Below, piece by piece: positions 23,095 through 34,352 of a stretch of 64,000 bases of DNA. Both the position numbers and the translations under genes were made by a program. The notes beneath the pieces were generated by a model that was given only the letters and a program-made list of their open reading frames with translations, did no database searches and was not told where the DNA came from. The stretch is from Bufo bufo (lineage: Eukaryota; Chordata; Amphibia; Anura; Bufonidae). Numbering within the stretch: position 1 is the first letter of the stretch; each line of letters opens with the position of its first letter. The stretch covers positions 212,541,359 through 212,605,358 of the forward strand of contig NC_053390.1 in assembly GCF_905171765.1 (NCBI RefSeq), read 5' to 3'.

Positions 23095-24920
23095 AACCAC
23101 CCATAAATCACCCCATTTTAGAAACTACACCCCTCAAGCTATTCAAAACTGATTTTAGAAACTGTGTTAACCCTTTAGGTGCCCCACAGAGTGGAAGGAG
23201 CACCATATGGCTTTTGGAGAGCGGATTTAGCTGGAATGGTAATTGGGAGCTATGTCGCATATAAAGACACCCTGAGGTGGCCCTACAATGGAAACCCCCA
23301 AAAAGTGACCCCTCAAGGAATATTTCAAGGTGTGAAGTGAGCACTTTGACCCATCGGGGGTTTCACAGAATTAGGAAACGCTTGGCTGTGAAATGAAAAA
23401 TTACAATTTTTTGCAGAAAAAGTTGCTTCACACCCACATTTTTTACTTTCACAAGGGGTAACAGGACAAAATGCACCCCACATTTTGTTACCCATTTCCC
23501 CCCGAATACACCAACACCCAATATGTGCTCAAAAAATAATGTATGGGTGCATGTCAGGGTCCAAAAGGGAAGTAGCGCCAAAGGGCTTTTTGAGGACAGA
23601 TTTTGCAGGATCTTAGGGTGGAAACCCCCAAAAAGGTGACCCCATTCTGGAAACTACACCCCTCAAGGAATATTTTCAAGATGTGTAGAGATAACTTTGT
23701 CCTCAAAAGGTAAATCATGGAATTGGCTGTGAAAATAAAAAATTTTCATTTTTTCCCGAAAATTTGACTTTAGGCCCAAATTTTTCACTTTCAAAAAGGG
23801 GAACTAGAGAAAATGTACCCCCTAATTTATTGCCCATTTTCTCCTGATTACAGCAATACCCCATATGTGCTTGTATACTGCTATATGGGCGTACCACAGG
23901 GGTCAAAAGGAAAGGAGCACCAAATGGCTTCTATAAGGCAGATTTCACCGGAATAATTCACAGGCGCTATCTTGCAATTGAACACACCCTGAGGTACCCC
24001 TAGAGTGGAAACCCCCAAAAAGTGACCCCATTCTGGAAACTACACCCCCCCATGGAATATTTCAAGGTGTGTAGTGAGCATTTTGACCCATCAGGCATTT
24101 CACAGAATTAGGAAACACTTGGCTGTAAAAATAAAAAATGAAAAAAAATTTCAAGAAAAAGTTGCTTTACACCCACATTTTTCACTTTCACAAGGGGTAA
24201 CAGGACAAAATGCACCCCACATTTTGTTACCCATTTCCCCCCTGAATACGCCAAAACTACATATGTGCTAAAAAAATGATGTATGGCCGCACAGCAGGCT
24301 TCAGAGTGGAAGAAGCACCATATGGTGGTTAGGAGAGAGGATTTAGCTGGAATGGTAATTGGGAGCTATGTCACATATGAAGACACCCTGAGGTGGCCCT
24401 TTAGTGGAAATCCCCAAAAGTGACCGCATTCCAGAAACTACACCCCCGTACAAACATTTTAAGTGTTGGAAAGGGTACTTTTTACAAAACAGGTGTCTCA
24501 CAGAAGGCAGAAATACTAGAGAGAGTATTTCAAAGCACACATTTGTAAAAATGAAAAATTACTAGCAGACCTTAATTTTTCACTTTTTACAAGGGGTTAA
24601 AGGAGAAAATGCACCCCAGTATATGTTCCCCATTTTCTCCCCATTTTGCGAACACCCCATATGTGCTTGTAGCCTGCTGTATTTGCACACAGCAGGCCTC
24701 TACAGGCAAAGTGCAAAATATGGTTTTTGCAGGCCTGAATTGGCAGACATGGATTTTAGCTGCCATGTCGCATTTAAATAATTTCCTGAGGTCCCCAGAA
24801 ATGAAAAACCCCAAGAAGTGACCCCATTTCTGAAACAGCACCCCTGTACGAACATTTTAAGTGGTGGAAAGGGTACTTTTTACCAAACAGGTGTCTCACA
24901 GAAAAGAATATGTAGTGGTT
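23095..24920. repeat. Tandem array of about 390-bp units
   Basis: The word pair GGAAACCCCCAAAAAGTGAC and GAAACTACACCCCTCAAGGA recurs near 23287, 23620, 24006, 24407 and 24796, so unit spacing runs from about 333 to 400 bp. Each unit also repeats a CACAAGGGGTAACAGG block and a CCATATGTGCT block. Units diverge towards the right. It is probably the interior of a large non-autonomous element or a satellite derived from one. Confidence 0.75.
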
Positions 24921-25313
24921 GTTGGAAAGTGGATATTCAAGCGTGGTGGACTAAATCAGATATAAAGTGGAAATATTTCAGGGAGCATAAAAATTAATAT
25001 TCCATGGAAGAATGGTAGATTCTGAAGCAGTCCTGCATGCACAGGCCAGGTTTCGCATTGGTAAATGGTGTATTTTCTTATCCCTCCTTTGTGGCACACC
25101 CTGCATCTTTTTTGGGTCCTTCCCTTCCTTATTTTTTCACACACACAAAAAAATGTGGGAAAAAACCCCCTCAAAAATGTGCAGATGCTACTGAGCACAC
25201 TACTGATTGGTGCTCTGCAGCACGCACGCAAGCACACAGATCGTGTGTGCGTGCAAAAACTGTAGTATAAAACGTTACTACACTGGCTAAAAATTTAACT
25301 TATATCTATATAT

Positions 25314-25411
25314 GTTGGTAAGGCTGATTAGTCAGCCTGCATTTGTGGGAGGGGTGGAGGCTCTTCATATACGAGCCACAGCCTCACTCACAGGCATGGA
25401 TTCTCAGGTGC
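25314..25411 (+). repeat. Split direct repeat A1
   Basis: Begins GTTGGTAAGGCTGATTAGTC and ends TTCTCAGGTGC. It differs from A2 at only a few positions near CAGGCATGGATT. It contains a possible TATA-like CATATACGAG. Confidence 0.85.
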
Positions 25412-26159
25412 ACAGCTGCCGCTGGGCATCATTAGCAAACTAGTGTCTCTGGTGGTAGGAATCTTTCTTTGCAGCATGGAGCCAGAATAGAGCTTGTTAT
25501 TTTGCTCTCTGCTACCGTAGCATGCACTCGCCATACTACGTAAGTAGGTTGGGCCGGGGCAGTCTCTCCTGGCGAACGGGAGGCTTCGCCTCAGAATCTG
25601 CTACCTCAGGTTTGTTCGTTGGGGCTAAATACTTCTATTTCTTTTCAACTTTGTTTGTTGGTAATAGGAGTTAGTTCCTATATATCTTACAAGTTTTACT
25701 TTGCTTTGTTCATCTCGTATGAAAAGTTACTTCAGGCGGTTTGCTGTAAAGGAAGAGTTACCCGGGCTGCACGTGACGTCATGTTTGGAGATCGGACGCA
25801 GCGTTTATTGTTTAGGCCTCTTGCTTTAGCTGTTCCTTGCCACGAGTCTCCCACCTCCCCCTGCTACCACCATCTTTAGACTTCACGTATTTCACTGCTC
25901 CATGTACTTTTATGTTATCCTGAGCAGCATTTACACTTTCGGCTTTTATTTCATGTCTTATGCTGCATCCGCGCGTCTTTACTGTCCAGCACTTTCCTAC
26001 TCTTGGTTCGTATTCACTCAGATTGGCCTCACATTCAAGCTGCGGTCACCTGTTGGCTGTTGCATCTCATTCCGTACCCAGCCGACAGCCAGATCCGTAT
26101 TACACGCCTGTTATTACAGGTTGTGTACTCGGCTTACAACTGCTACTCCATTTTTAATC
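25412..26159 (+). other. Interior of the split-repeat element, 5-prime part
   Basis: No domain is recognisable in the open frames. The sequence is C/T-rich on the plus strand. Confidence 0.4.
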
Positions 26160-26990
26160 TCGGGACGCACCACCCTGGTGTTCACACCTTGCTCCACTCA
26201 CAACCAGAGCTGCGTTCTTGCGTCGACTGGTATACCATGTTTGCTCTGCTCACTGTGAGAGCTGTGTTTACACGTCCGCTGTCACAACATGTTCATACAC
26301 ATTCACTTTCACTGTTACATCATGTTTATGCTCCACTCACATTTAAAGCTTCTGTTCTACCAATTTCATTCTCGGCCACACCCAGAGGTGCATTCACACG
26401 TCTATCGGTATATCAGGTTTACTCTACTCGCACCCAGAGCTGCGTTCACACGTCATATGCTACTACAGGTTCTTTCCAGGCCCATTTCAAGAAATGCATT
26501 CATGTCGCTATTACATCTATGTTATGCTCCGTTCACAACCAGAGCTGCTGTTATACCAAATTTCATGCTCTGCTTATACCCAGAGTTGTGTTCACACTTC
26601 TACTGCTACATCAGGTCGTATACCCCACTCACCAAAGCCGCTTTCCATGTCTGCTGTAACATCAAGTTAATATTCCGTTCACATCCAAAGCTGCGTCCGC
26701 ATGTCTGCTTTTACATCTTGTCCTATACTCCATTCACTACTAGAGCTGCGTTTACGTGTCTGCTTACGCATCACGTCAATACTCTGCTCACTTTCAGATT
26801 GCATTCATACGTCTGCTTTATACCATGCTTTTCATGCGCTACCCATACTCAGAGCTGCGCCCATACCATGTTTTTTAGGTACCAGTCACATCCAAAGCTC
26901 CATTCACCCATTTGTTGTTACATCATGTGTTGTACTCTGTTTCCACTCAAAGCTGCATTCTCCTGTTCATTGCTACGTCATGGTTTTGCT
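26160..26990 (+). repeat. Degenerate short tandem pattern in the split-repeat element
   Basis: Words such as CAGAGCTGCGTTCACACGT and CTACATCATGTT recur at irregular spacing of roughly 50-100 bp. This explains the long, cysteine-rich open frames in two registers, which have no family resemblance. It looks like an old minisatellite-like expansion. Confidence 0.5.
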
Positions 26991-27749
26991 CAATAATCTC
27001 ACCGGGGCAGTCTGCACCCGCCGCTCTGGTTCTTTAATCCTGGTTCATAATCACTCAGACTGGTCTCCTTTTACTTCTGGTTCGTATTCACTCAGATTGG
27101 TCTCCTGCCCCAGTTCACCAAACAGCTCCCCAGCGGAGGTCAGTGGGCCAATAGGAGTAAGTTTCCTGCTATGTTTTCACAAGCTGTTCATTTGTTTGTC
27201 ACGATAAGAAACTTCTCTTAGCGAACTTGCAATGACTCAGGCTCTTGTTTTTCTCCCATCTCGGTTTCAATTTAATGTTTACGTTTTATGGTTCGCGGTG
27301 GTTAGTGTTTTATGTATGCACGTGCTTCGGATTACTAATGTCTATATTTTCAACGCCTGTTGGCAGTTATGTTCTTTAGGCCACCTTCTAGCCAATCCAA
27401 TCATTCAAGTCTCTGCATATCCCATCAGGTTCGGCTTACGTTTTAATTACTTATCGTCACCGCAACATCATCCCTCTGGCTTCGGGGGCCTCTGGCTCCG
27501 GGGGCCCCATGACCGTTTTTCATGTTTTGTTTTGTTTGTTAGGGGTACGACATGGTTGTAGGCTGGTTAGTGTCCCAGGTTTGCTGTTGGAAGGGGTCAT
27601 GGTTATGCGAGTCCCCAAGGCATTCTGGTGCTGCATAAGTGGTTTAAAAAAAAAAAAACATAAGAGGCTCGCCCGAGTGGCTCTTCGCTTATAGGACCTC
27701 ACGATTTTCACCGACACTTGTAGTTCGCACGGCCATCTGATACTTTTTC

Positions 27750-27894
27750 CGCCATATGGGACTCGCACGCATGGCTCCCGCCATATGGGACTCGCACGCA
27801 TGGCTCCCGCCATATGGGACTCGCACGCATGGCTCCCGCCATATGGGACTCGCACGCATGGCTCCCGCCATAAGGGACTCGCTGGAGTGGCTCT
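27750..27894. repeat. 29-bp minisatellite, about five copies
   Basis: Unit CGCCATATGGGACTCGCACG followed by CATGGCTCC, at 27750, 27779, 27808, 27837 and a diverged copy at 27866. Flanking sequences on the two sides also resemble each other (GTGGCTCTTCGCTTATAGGA and GTGGCTCTTGGCTTAGAGGA). Confidence 0.9.
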
Positions 27895-28571
27895 TGGCTT
27901 AGAGGATTTCACAATTGTCATCGACATTGGTAGGTCATACGGCCATCTGATACTATTTTCCATGGCACACCTTTCAGAATTTTCTTTTGTTCATTTATAT
28001 TTTACAGATTAGTACTTGCGGTTCATTTCAGCCTCATTTCATTAAGAAGCTTTACCCCATGTCTTTGTCTTTCTTTGATTACTAAACCAGTCGGGTTAAG
28101 CCCCAATCTTTTCCCCAGCCGTCCTTAATTCTAAGGTTCGCATCCCGGCGGCTGCCCGGCCCCATGGGCCCCTGGTGATTGCTTCGGCCCCATGGCTTCA
28201 GGGGTCCAACCAATGGTTGTCTGTCCACCTGTGCAGCTATGCTTTTGAATGACTCACATCTTTACCTGCTTGCCAGCTTATGTTATTTAGGTTTCATTTT
28301 AGTTAATGTCCGTTATTTTCTCCATTTTCTGTCACGTTTCCCTTCGTCTTTTCAGGTTATGCAGTTGAATTCATGTTGGGGGTCACCTTCCATGTCGGTC
28401 AGGTCTCATTCCTAACGATATTTCGCCTTGCATGTTATTCAGGCCACATAGTTTATCTTGGGTATCGCCTGCCACATCGGTCAGGCTCATGGTTTAATTT
28501 CACCTGCACCTTATTCAGGTCACTTATTATAGTTATAATTTCTTGATTTAAAAAACAAAACAAAAAAACTC

Positions 28572-28979
28572 GGCCCCATGGCTTCGGGGGCCCGATGACG
28601 GCTTTGGCCCCATGGCTTCGGGGGCCCGATGACGGCTTTGGCCCCATGGCTTCGGGGGCCCGATGACGGCTTTGGCCCCATGGCTTTGGGGGCCCGATGA
28701 CGGCTTTGGCCCCATGGCTTTGGGGGCCCGATGACGGCTTTGGCCCCATGGCTTTGGGGGCCCGATGACGGCTTTGGCCCCATGGCTTTGGGGGCCCGAT
28801 GACGGCTTTGGCCCCATGGCTTTGGGGGCCCGATGACTGCTTTGGCCCCATGGCTTCGGGGGCCCGATGACTGCTTTGGCCCCATGGCTTAGGGGGCCCG
28901 ATGACTGCTTTGGCCCCATGGCTTAGGGGGCCCGATGACTGCTTTGGCTCCATGGCTTCGGGGGCCCGATGACTGTTTT
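28572..28979. repeat. 34-bp minisatellite, twelve copies
   Basis: Unit GGCCCCATGGCTTCGGGGGC followed by CCGATGACGGCTTT. Copies differ in three ordered patches: TTCGGGG early, TTTGGGG in the middle, and ACTGCTTT late. The unit is not a multiple of three and has no stop in any minus-strand frame, which creates three overlapping repetitive open frames that are not genes. Single related words occur at 27480 and 28165. Confidence 0.93.
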
Positions 28980-29045
28980 CAGTCCTGCTGGGCTGATTGG
29001 TTGGTTGTCCATCTGTGCCGATTTGGCCCGTATGTATCACATACA

Positions 29046-29985
29046 GTACAGACCAAAAGTTTGGACACACTTTCTCATTCAAAGAGTTTTCTTTATTTTC
29101 ATGACTATGAAGGCATCAAAACTATGCATTAACACATGTGGAATTATATACATAACAAACAAGTGTGAAACAACTGAAAATATGTCATATTCTAGGTTCT
29201 TCAAAGTAGCCACCTTTTGCTTTGATTACTGCTTTGCACACTTTTGGCATTCTCTTGATGAGCTTCAAGAGGTAGTCCCCTGAAATGGTCTTCCAACAGT
29301 CTTGAAGGAGTTCCCAGAGATGCTTAGCACTTGTTGGCCCTTTTGCCTTCACTCTGCGGTCCAGCTCACCCCAAACCATCTCGATTGGGTTCAGGTCCGG
29401 TGACTGTGGAGGCCAGGTCATCTGGCGCAGCACCCCATCACTCTCCTTCATGGTCAAATAGCCCTTACTTTCAAAGTTTTCCCAATTTTTCAGCTGACTG
29501 ACTGACCTTCATTTCTTAAAGTAATGATGGCCACTCGTTTTTCTTTACTTAGAATTTGTATTAGGGCAAGAAAAAAGCAGCTAACAGTCTATTCAGTAGG
29601 ACTATCAGCTGTGTATCCACCTGACTTCTCCTCAACGCAACTGATGGTCCCAACCCCATTTATAAGGCAAGAAATCCCACTTATTAAACCTGACAGGGCG
29701 CACCTGTGAAGGGAAAACCATTTCAGGTGACTACCTCTTGAAGCTCATCAAGAGAATGCCAAGAGTGTGCAAAGCAGTAATCAAAGCAAAAGGTGGCTAC
29801 TTTGAAGAACCTAGAATATGACATATTTTCAGTTGTTTCACATTTGTTTGTTATGTATATAATTCCACATATGTTAATTCATAGTTTTGATGCCTTCAGT
29901 GTGAATCTACAATTTTCAGTCATGAAAATAAAGAAAACTCTTTGAATGAGAAGGTGTGTCCAAACTTTTGGCCTGTACTGTACAT
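29046..29985 (-). mobile_element. Internally deleted Tc1-like transposon
   Basis: Starts CAGTACAGACCAAAAGTTTG and ends with its complement, with TA flanks. It is inserted in the interior of the split-repeat element. It keeps only the C-terminal part of a transposase, followed by the untranslated side. Same family as 20207-20611. Confidence 0.88.
29185..29457 (-). pseudogene. Tc1 transposase C-terminal fragment
   Basis: About 90 codons with the third catalytic block [20 protein letters not shown], then the C-terminal KAVIKAKGGYFEEPRI. The DNA-binding domain and the first two catalytic aspartates are missing, so it cannot catalyse transposition alone. The full family member would be about 340 residues. 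Confidence 0.9.
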
Positions 29986-30903
29986 ACCTGCTTCCCTAAT
30001 TTCCTATTAATCCATGTTGATCGCTCACTTTATGTTATGACCGCAAACTGGTCCGGTTCGCCCTACAGCATCATTGTCATGTCGAACACAGATATTTTGT
30101 CTTGCTTTAATTGTTCATGCTTTCGTTCAGGTCCTGCCAGAGGAGGAACAAGTAGGGTAATTCCCTCTAGCATTTCAGTCTCTGATCGTAGTCGATCATA
30201 TCTTGTCAACCAGGTCCCCGGGCAAAGTCTTTGCCTTTTTACCACGACCGGGAATTCATTTTCGCCGGTAGCTTCATTGCAATTGCATTCCCTCACTCAT
30301 GGGAGGTCATAGACAGAATCTTGTATATTATGGCTTCGTAGCTTCTTGCCGCACTAACCTCAGACTCCCTACAACCACGTTGAATTGGGTTTTGGACAAG
30401 GTTCAGCATTTCCTCATGGTAGAAGATTCAGATAGTAGGTCGGTCTTCACGTCTCAAGCGTTAAAACAATTCTCAGGGGCACACAGTAGAACAACGCGCG
30501 GACCACGGCTAGCAGATAGCTGTTGTCTGGGGAACTAGGGAACTATTCAAGGATTATCTTCCTATCTACATAGTTCTTTTTGGCCCTCATTCTTGCATAG
30601 TCTAGGCAGTTAGGTTTCAGTCCCACGATCTCCTGAGGCTAGGGCATTGCCAGTACTCCCTAGAACCAAAACTTTACAAGGTTCAGTTGGTTTTCATGAT
30701 CCATTTCACAACGGCAGTATCCGCAATATTGAGCATCATGTCTCTGGCCTTGTCATCCACAAGATGGGTTGTAGGTCTCCTTCTGGCCTTGCCTCATACA
30801 CCCCGAATTTTTCGCTCTAGATCACTGACGCCTTGCAGTTGGCTTGGGGATTAGTTTGCACATGCCATTTGAGTTCCTTTTCTACCCTACTTGATTTGGT
30901 TTT
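29986..30903 (+). other. Interior of the split-repeat element, 3-prime part
   Basis: In this group the RNase H and recombinase genes would lie here, before B1. I see only a weak trace (a possible ITDA near 30822) and no clear catalytic motif. Treated as non-coding or decayed beyond recognition. Confidence 0.4.
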
Positions 30904-31058
30904 TGCCCACTTATAGGCCTACCCACGATCATGGCTTAGGGCACACAACAAGCCATTTAGTCAGGTTAGCCAAGACACGCCTAGCTGGGTTAGGTTGTTC
31001 CCGTTGTTTCTCTCCCTAGGGTTCTTCGGATATCTCTTGGCCGTAGCCATGACCACAA
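30904..31058 (+). repeat. Split direct repeat B1
   Basis: Begins TGCCCACTTATAGG and ends CATGACCACAA. It abuts A2 with no spacer and matches B2 except at about five single bases. Confidence 0.85.
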
Positions 31059-31156
31059 GTTGGTAAGGCTGATTAGTCAGCCTGCATTTGTGGGAGGGGT
31101 GGAGGCTCTTCATATACGAGCCACAGCCTCACTCACAGGCGTGTGTTCTCAGGTGC
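31059..31156 (+). repeat. Split direct repeat A2
   Basis: Copy of A1 lying directly after B1. A 35-bp spacer with a pyrimidine tract and CACAG separates it from B2. Confidence 0.85.
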
Positions 31157-31191
31157 CCCACCCTCCCTTGTCTTCTCATTTCCACAGGGTA

Positions 31192-31346
31192 TGCCCACTT
31201 ATAGGGCTACCCACGATCATGGCTTAGGGCACACAACAAGTCATTTAGTCAGGTTAGCTAAGACACGCCTAGCTGGGTTAGGTTGTTCCCGTTGTTTCTC
31301 TCCCTAGGGTTCGTCGGATATCTCTTGGCCGTAGCCATGACCACAA
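31192..31346 (+). repeat. Split direct repeat B2
   Basis: Copy of B1; it ends CCACAA immediately before AT-rich flanking DNA and is the presumed 3-prime end of the element. Confidence 0.85.
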
Positions 31347-31359
31347 ATATATATAGAAC

Positions 31360-32256
31360 TATATATATATATTTATATAAAGCCCTAACTACCAGTTCTT
31401 TTTTAACAAAAAAAATTATAATAATTAAAAATTGGCAAAAAAAATCAGCACAAATAATCTGGCAGGTATGCACTGAAAAGCACTTGGCGGTCACAGCTTG
31501 CACGCAGAAAAAGTGATGCAGAGCTGGAAAATGGTAAAAAAAATAAATACCAAAAAAAGTGCATGGACCAAATGAATGGCGTCCGTAAAAAAATGATTGG
31601 GGGTGGAAGGGGACAGGGACAGGAACGGAGGGATCTAGAACAGCTGCAAATGAAAAAAAAATATCTGTGCAGCTATTGCAGATGTTGTTGTTCTTTCTTC
31701 TTTTCAGCAGCAAAGGGGTTAAATTCACAGTGGTGGTACACCATAAGTTCCAGCAAGCCACAGCAGCACAGAACCTCTCTGCAAGCAGTCACCAGCTAGA
31801 ATCGCTGCTTGTAGGGAAGTTCTGCATCTTCCTGTGCAGCTAATAGCGCTACCATTGGCTGGAGCATTGTTCCAGCCAATCACAGCGCTGGCAGGGGACC
31901 CAAAACACTGGTGCCCCCTGCCTCACCTCGGATGTGACCGGTGCTGACCAGTTCAGCCCTGGCCACCATCCACTGACCTCCTCCCGACCCTCCCCGCAGC
32001 TGCTGACAGCTTCCTGCGCTGCGATGTGACCGACACATTGATCGGCCAATCGCAGCACTTGGAGCTGCAGAGAGGTGGATCGGCACCATGCTGTCTTTCC
32101 CGGCATGGCTGCCTGCCGGTAAGAGCAGCAATGGTGCCGCGATTCCACCCCGATCTTCCCCAAGAGCCCCGCAGACCTCATGAAGTACTTCATAGGTCTT
32201 TAAGTCCCGTCAAGATATGACTTACATGTACGTCATGGGTCCTTAAGGGGTTAAAG
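31360..32256. repeat. Interspersed repeat ending in TTAA
   Basis: T/A-rich interior and a right end with ATGACTTACATGTACGTCAT then CCTTAAGGGGTTAA. It resembles the repeats at 12006-12972 and 39625-40395 in style. The minus-strand frames here have no known domain. Confidence 0.45.
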
Positions 32257-32264
32257 AAGACCAT

Positions 32265-32935
32265 GTTTGAGGGAAAAATCCAGATTTGTTTACCACCATA
32301 TTTTGGAGGGAAAAACCTAGGCTTGTTTACCACCAAAAAGCAGACAGTCTGACCTTTTAAATGTCTTGTTTTAGCTAAGTTGTTATGTCTGGAAACTTGT
32401 TTTTGTCATGTCATTGCCATGGAGTATCATTGAAGCTCTAATGTAAGTCTATACCAGACGGGAGCTGAAACAATGTATCTGTTTGTGCTGAGTTTCTCCA
32501 CTCCACCCCTTCCACTAGAAGGCTCTAGTCTAGCAAAAACTGTATATAAAAGAGAGTAGTCAAAGCCCCTAGTGTGCTGCAGTTAGGGAACAGTGCTTGG
32601 AAGAGGAGACTACCAGACTACTGAGTGACCAGAAGAAGACGCTGAGACGGGGATACGCTGCCACAGACCCTGGATCACCAGCCTTGGACCAGGGTACCAG
32701 CCTTCTTAAAAGAAAGAGGGTCAGTTAGCCCAGGCCTTTCCTCAGCATCAAAACCCTTCTTTGGCCAGGGAGGAGACTGGAGAAGCCAGCCAAATGCCTC
32801 GCCTGTATCGTTTTGTACCTGAATTCATCCAGTAAAGAAGCACCCTGGCTCACTGCAGAACCTGACTCTCTGGACTTATTTCCCATTGAGGTGCACCATA
32901 CCTTACTATCCCTTCCAGAGAGCAGCTACACGTGA
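32265..32935 (+). mobile_element. LTR-like or promoter-like block
   Basis: Starts TGTTTGAGGG, contains TATATAAAAGAG near 32541 followed by a transcribed-looking leader, and AGTAAAG near 32831, which may act as a poly(A) signal. This order fits a solo LTR. No paired copy or target duplication was found, so the class and ends are uncertain. Confidence 0.35.
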
Positions 32936-33859
32936 TGACACCTCAACGGTGTCCGGGGGACCCAGCGTAGCGTTGGGGCCACCCCAAACCCGGCCACTGC
33001 AGGGATAGCTGTGCTCAGGTAAGTGATATGTCCCGTCGCCCACTGAAAAGTGAAAGAAGACTGCAACATAGATACAGTACTAAGAGGTATAGATATGTTA
33101 ACTATTTCGGATTTGTGGAGGTTTACTTTAAAGTTGCTATGGTCTCCAAAGGTTGAGAACTCCTTCAAAATATTGGGGAAACCAATAACCAGGTTAGAAC
33201 AATAAACGAGGAGGTCGTCTGCTTGAATAGCTATCTTGGACGACATTTCCCCCAGGTTGACTCCTGAGTCATTAGCCCTGAGGGCCCTAGCCAGTAACTC
33301 CATGGCCATGATGTACTGTATAACAGAGGGGAGAGTGGGCACCCCTGCCTGGTACCATTATGTATCAGAAAGGGGGAGGACAAAGAGCCATTGACTCGAA
33401 CCTGAGCTCTAGGGTTATTATATAGAGCGAGAATATGGATTACCATGCAGGGTCCCAAACCAAAGGATCTCAGGGCTTCTCCCAAGACCACCCAATCCAC
33501 CCGGTCAAAGGCTTTTTCAGCATCGATCGAGCGAAGACAAAGGGGGGAAGCAGTGTTATGAGTCGCACAATAAGGGCCAGAAAGCGTAATGTGTTGTCCC
33601 TCCAATGTGTTGTTTCCCGTACTGGGACAAAGCCCACCTGGTCGCTATGTATTAAGGAAGGAACGTGGATCTTCAATCTATTGGCCAGAAGTATAGCATA
33701 GATCTTCACGTCTATGTTGATCAATGATATCGGCCGGTAATTACCACAGACCAGGGGGTCCTTGCCCGTTTTAGGAAGTACACATATGTGCAGTTAACGC
33801 CTGAGGGGGGGAAGGAAGAACCATCAGTAAGAGAGTTGCACATTCTAGTAAGAGGGTTA

Positions 33860-34352
33860 GGCTACTTTCACACTAGCGTTCGGGTGTCCGCTCATGCGCT
33901 CCGTTTGAAGGGGCTCACGAGCGGCCCCGAACGCATCCGTCTGGCCCTAATGCATTCTCAGTGGAGGCGGATCCACTGAGAATGCATCCGCCTGCCAGCG
34001 CTCAGCCTCCGCTCCGTGAGCGGACACCTGAACGCTGCTTGCAGCGTTCGGGTGTCCGCCTGGCCGTGCGGAGGTGAGCGGATCCGTCCAGACTTATAAT
34101 GGAAGTCAATGGGGACGGATCCGCTTGAAGATGACACTATATGGCTCAATCTTCAAGCGGATCCGTTCCCCATTGACTTTCAATGTAAAGTCTGAACGGA
34201 TCCGCTCAGGCTACTTTCAAACTTAGAAAATTTTCTAAGTAATAATACAGACGGATCCGTTCTGAACGGATGCAAACGTCTGCATTATCGGAGCGGATCC
34301 GTCTGATGAAACATCAGACGGATCCGCTCCGAACGCTAGTGTGAAAGTAGCC
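33860..34352. mobile_element. PIF/Harbinger-like element inside L1-b
   Basis: Starts GGCTACTTTCACACTAGCG and ends with its exact complement. TTA flanks both sides (33857-33859, 34353-34355). The interior has GGATCCGC-rich palindromes and a smaller element-like end near 34211 (CTACTTTCAAACTTAG). It lies between two L1 RT segments, so it inserted later. Confidence 0.85.

Larger units (their letters stand above)
25314..31346 (+). mobile_element. Ngaro-like element with split direct repeats (A1...B1-A2-B2)
   Basis: A 98-bp sequence A occurs at 25314-25411 and 31059-31156. A 155-bp sequence B occurs at 30904-31058 and 31192-31346. The order is A1, 5.5 kb interior, B1, A2, B2, with B1 directly joined to A2. 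Split direct repeats in this order are the hallmark of the Ngaro/PAT side of the DIRS retrotransposon group. The outer flanks are AT-rich (ATATAT on both sides). No intact RT or recombinase was recognised inside, so the copy is non-autonomous or badly decayed. The orientation given is that of the repeat order. Confidence 0.65.

Noticed and set aside
26003..26996. Overlapping cysteine- and histidine-rich plus-strand frames of 218 and 235 codons
   Set aside because: They overlap in different registers over a degenerate short repeat, have no domain, and lie inside a transposon.
28453..29082. Long repetitive minus-strand open frames (up to 209 codons) with a PKPWGQSRHRA-type repeat
   Set aside because: They are the translation of a 34-bp minisatellite that has no stop in any minus frame; three registers are open at once.
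29986..30903. Possible RNase H or recombinase gene before B1 in the split-repeat element
   Set aside because: Only a weak ITDA trace was found and no catalytic set, so no gene is called.
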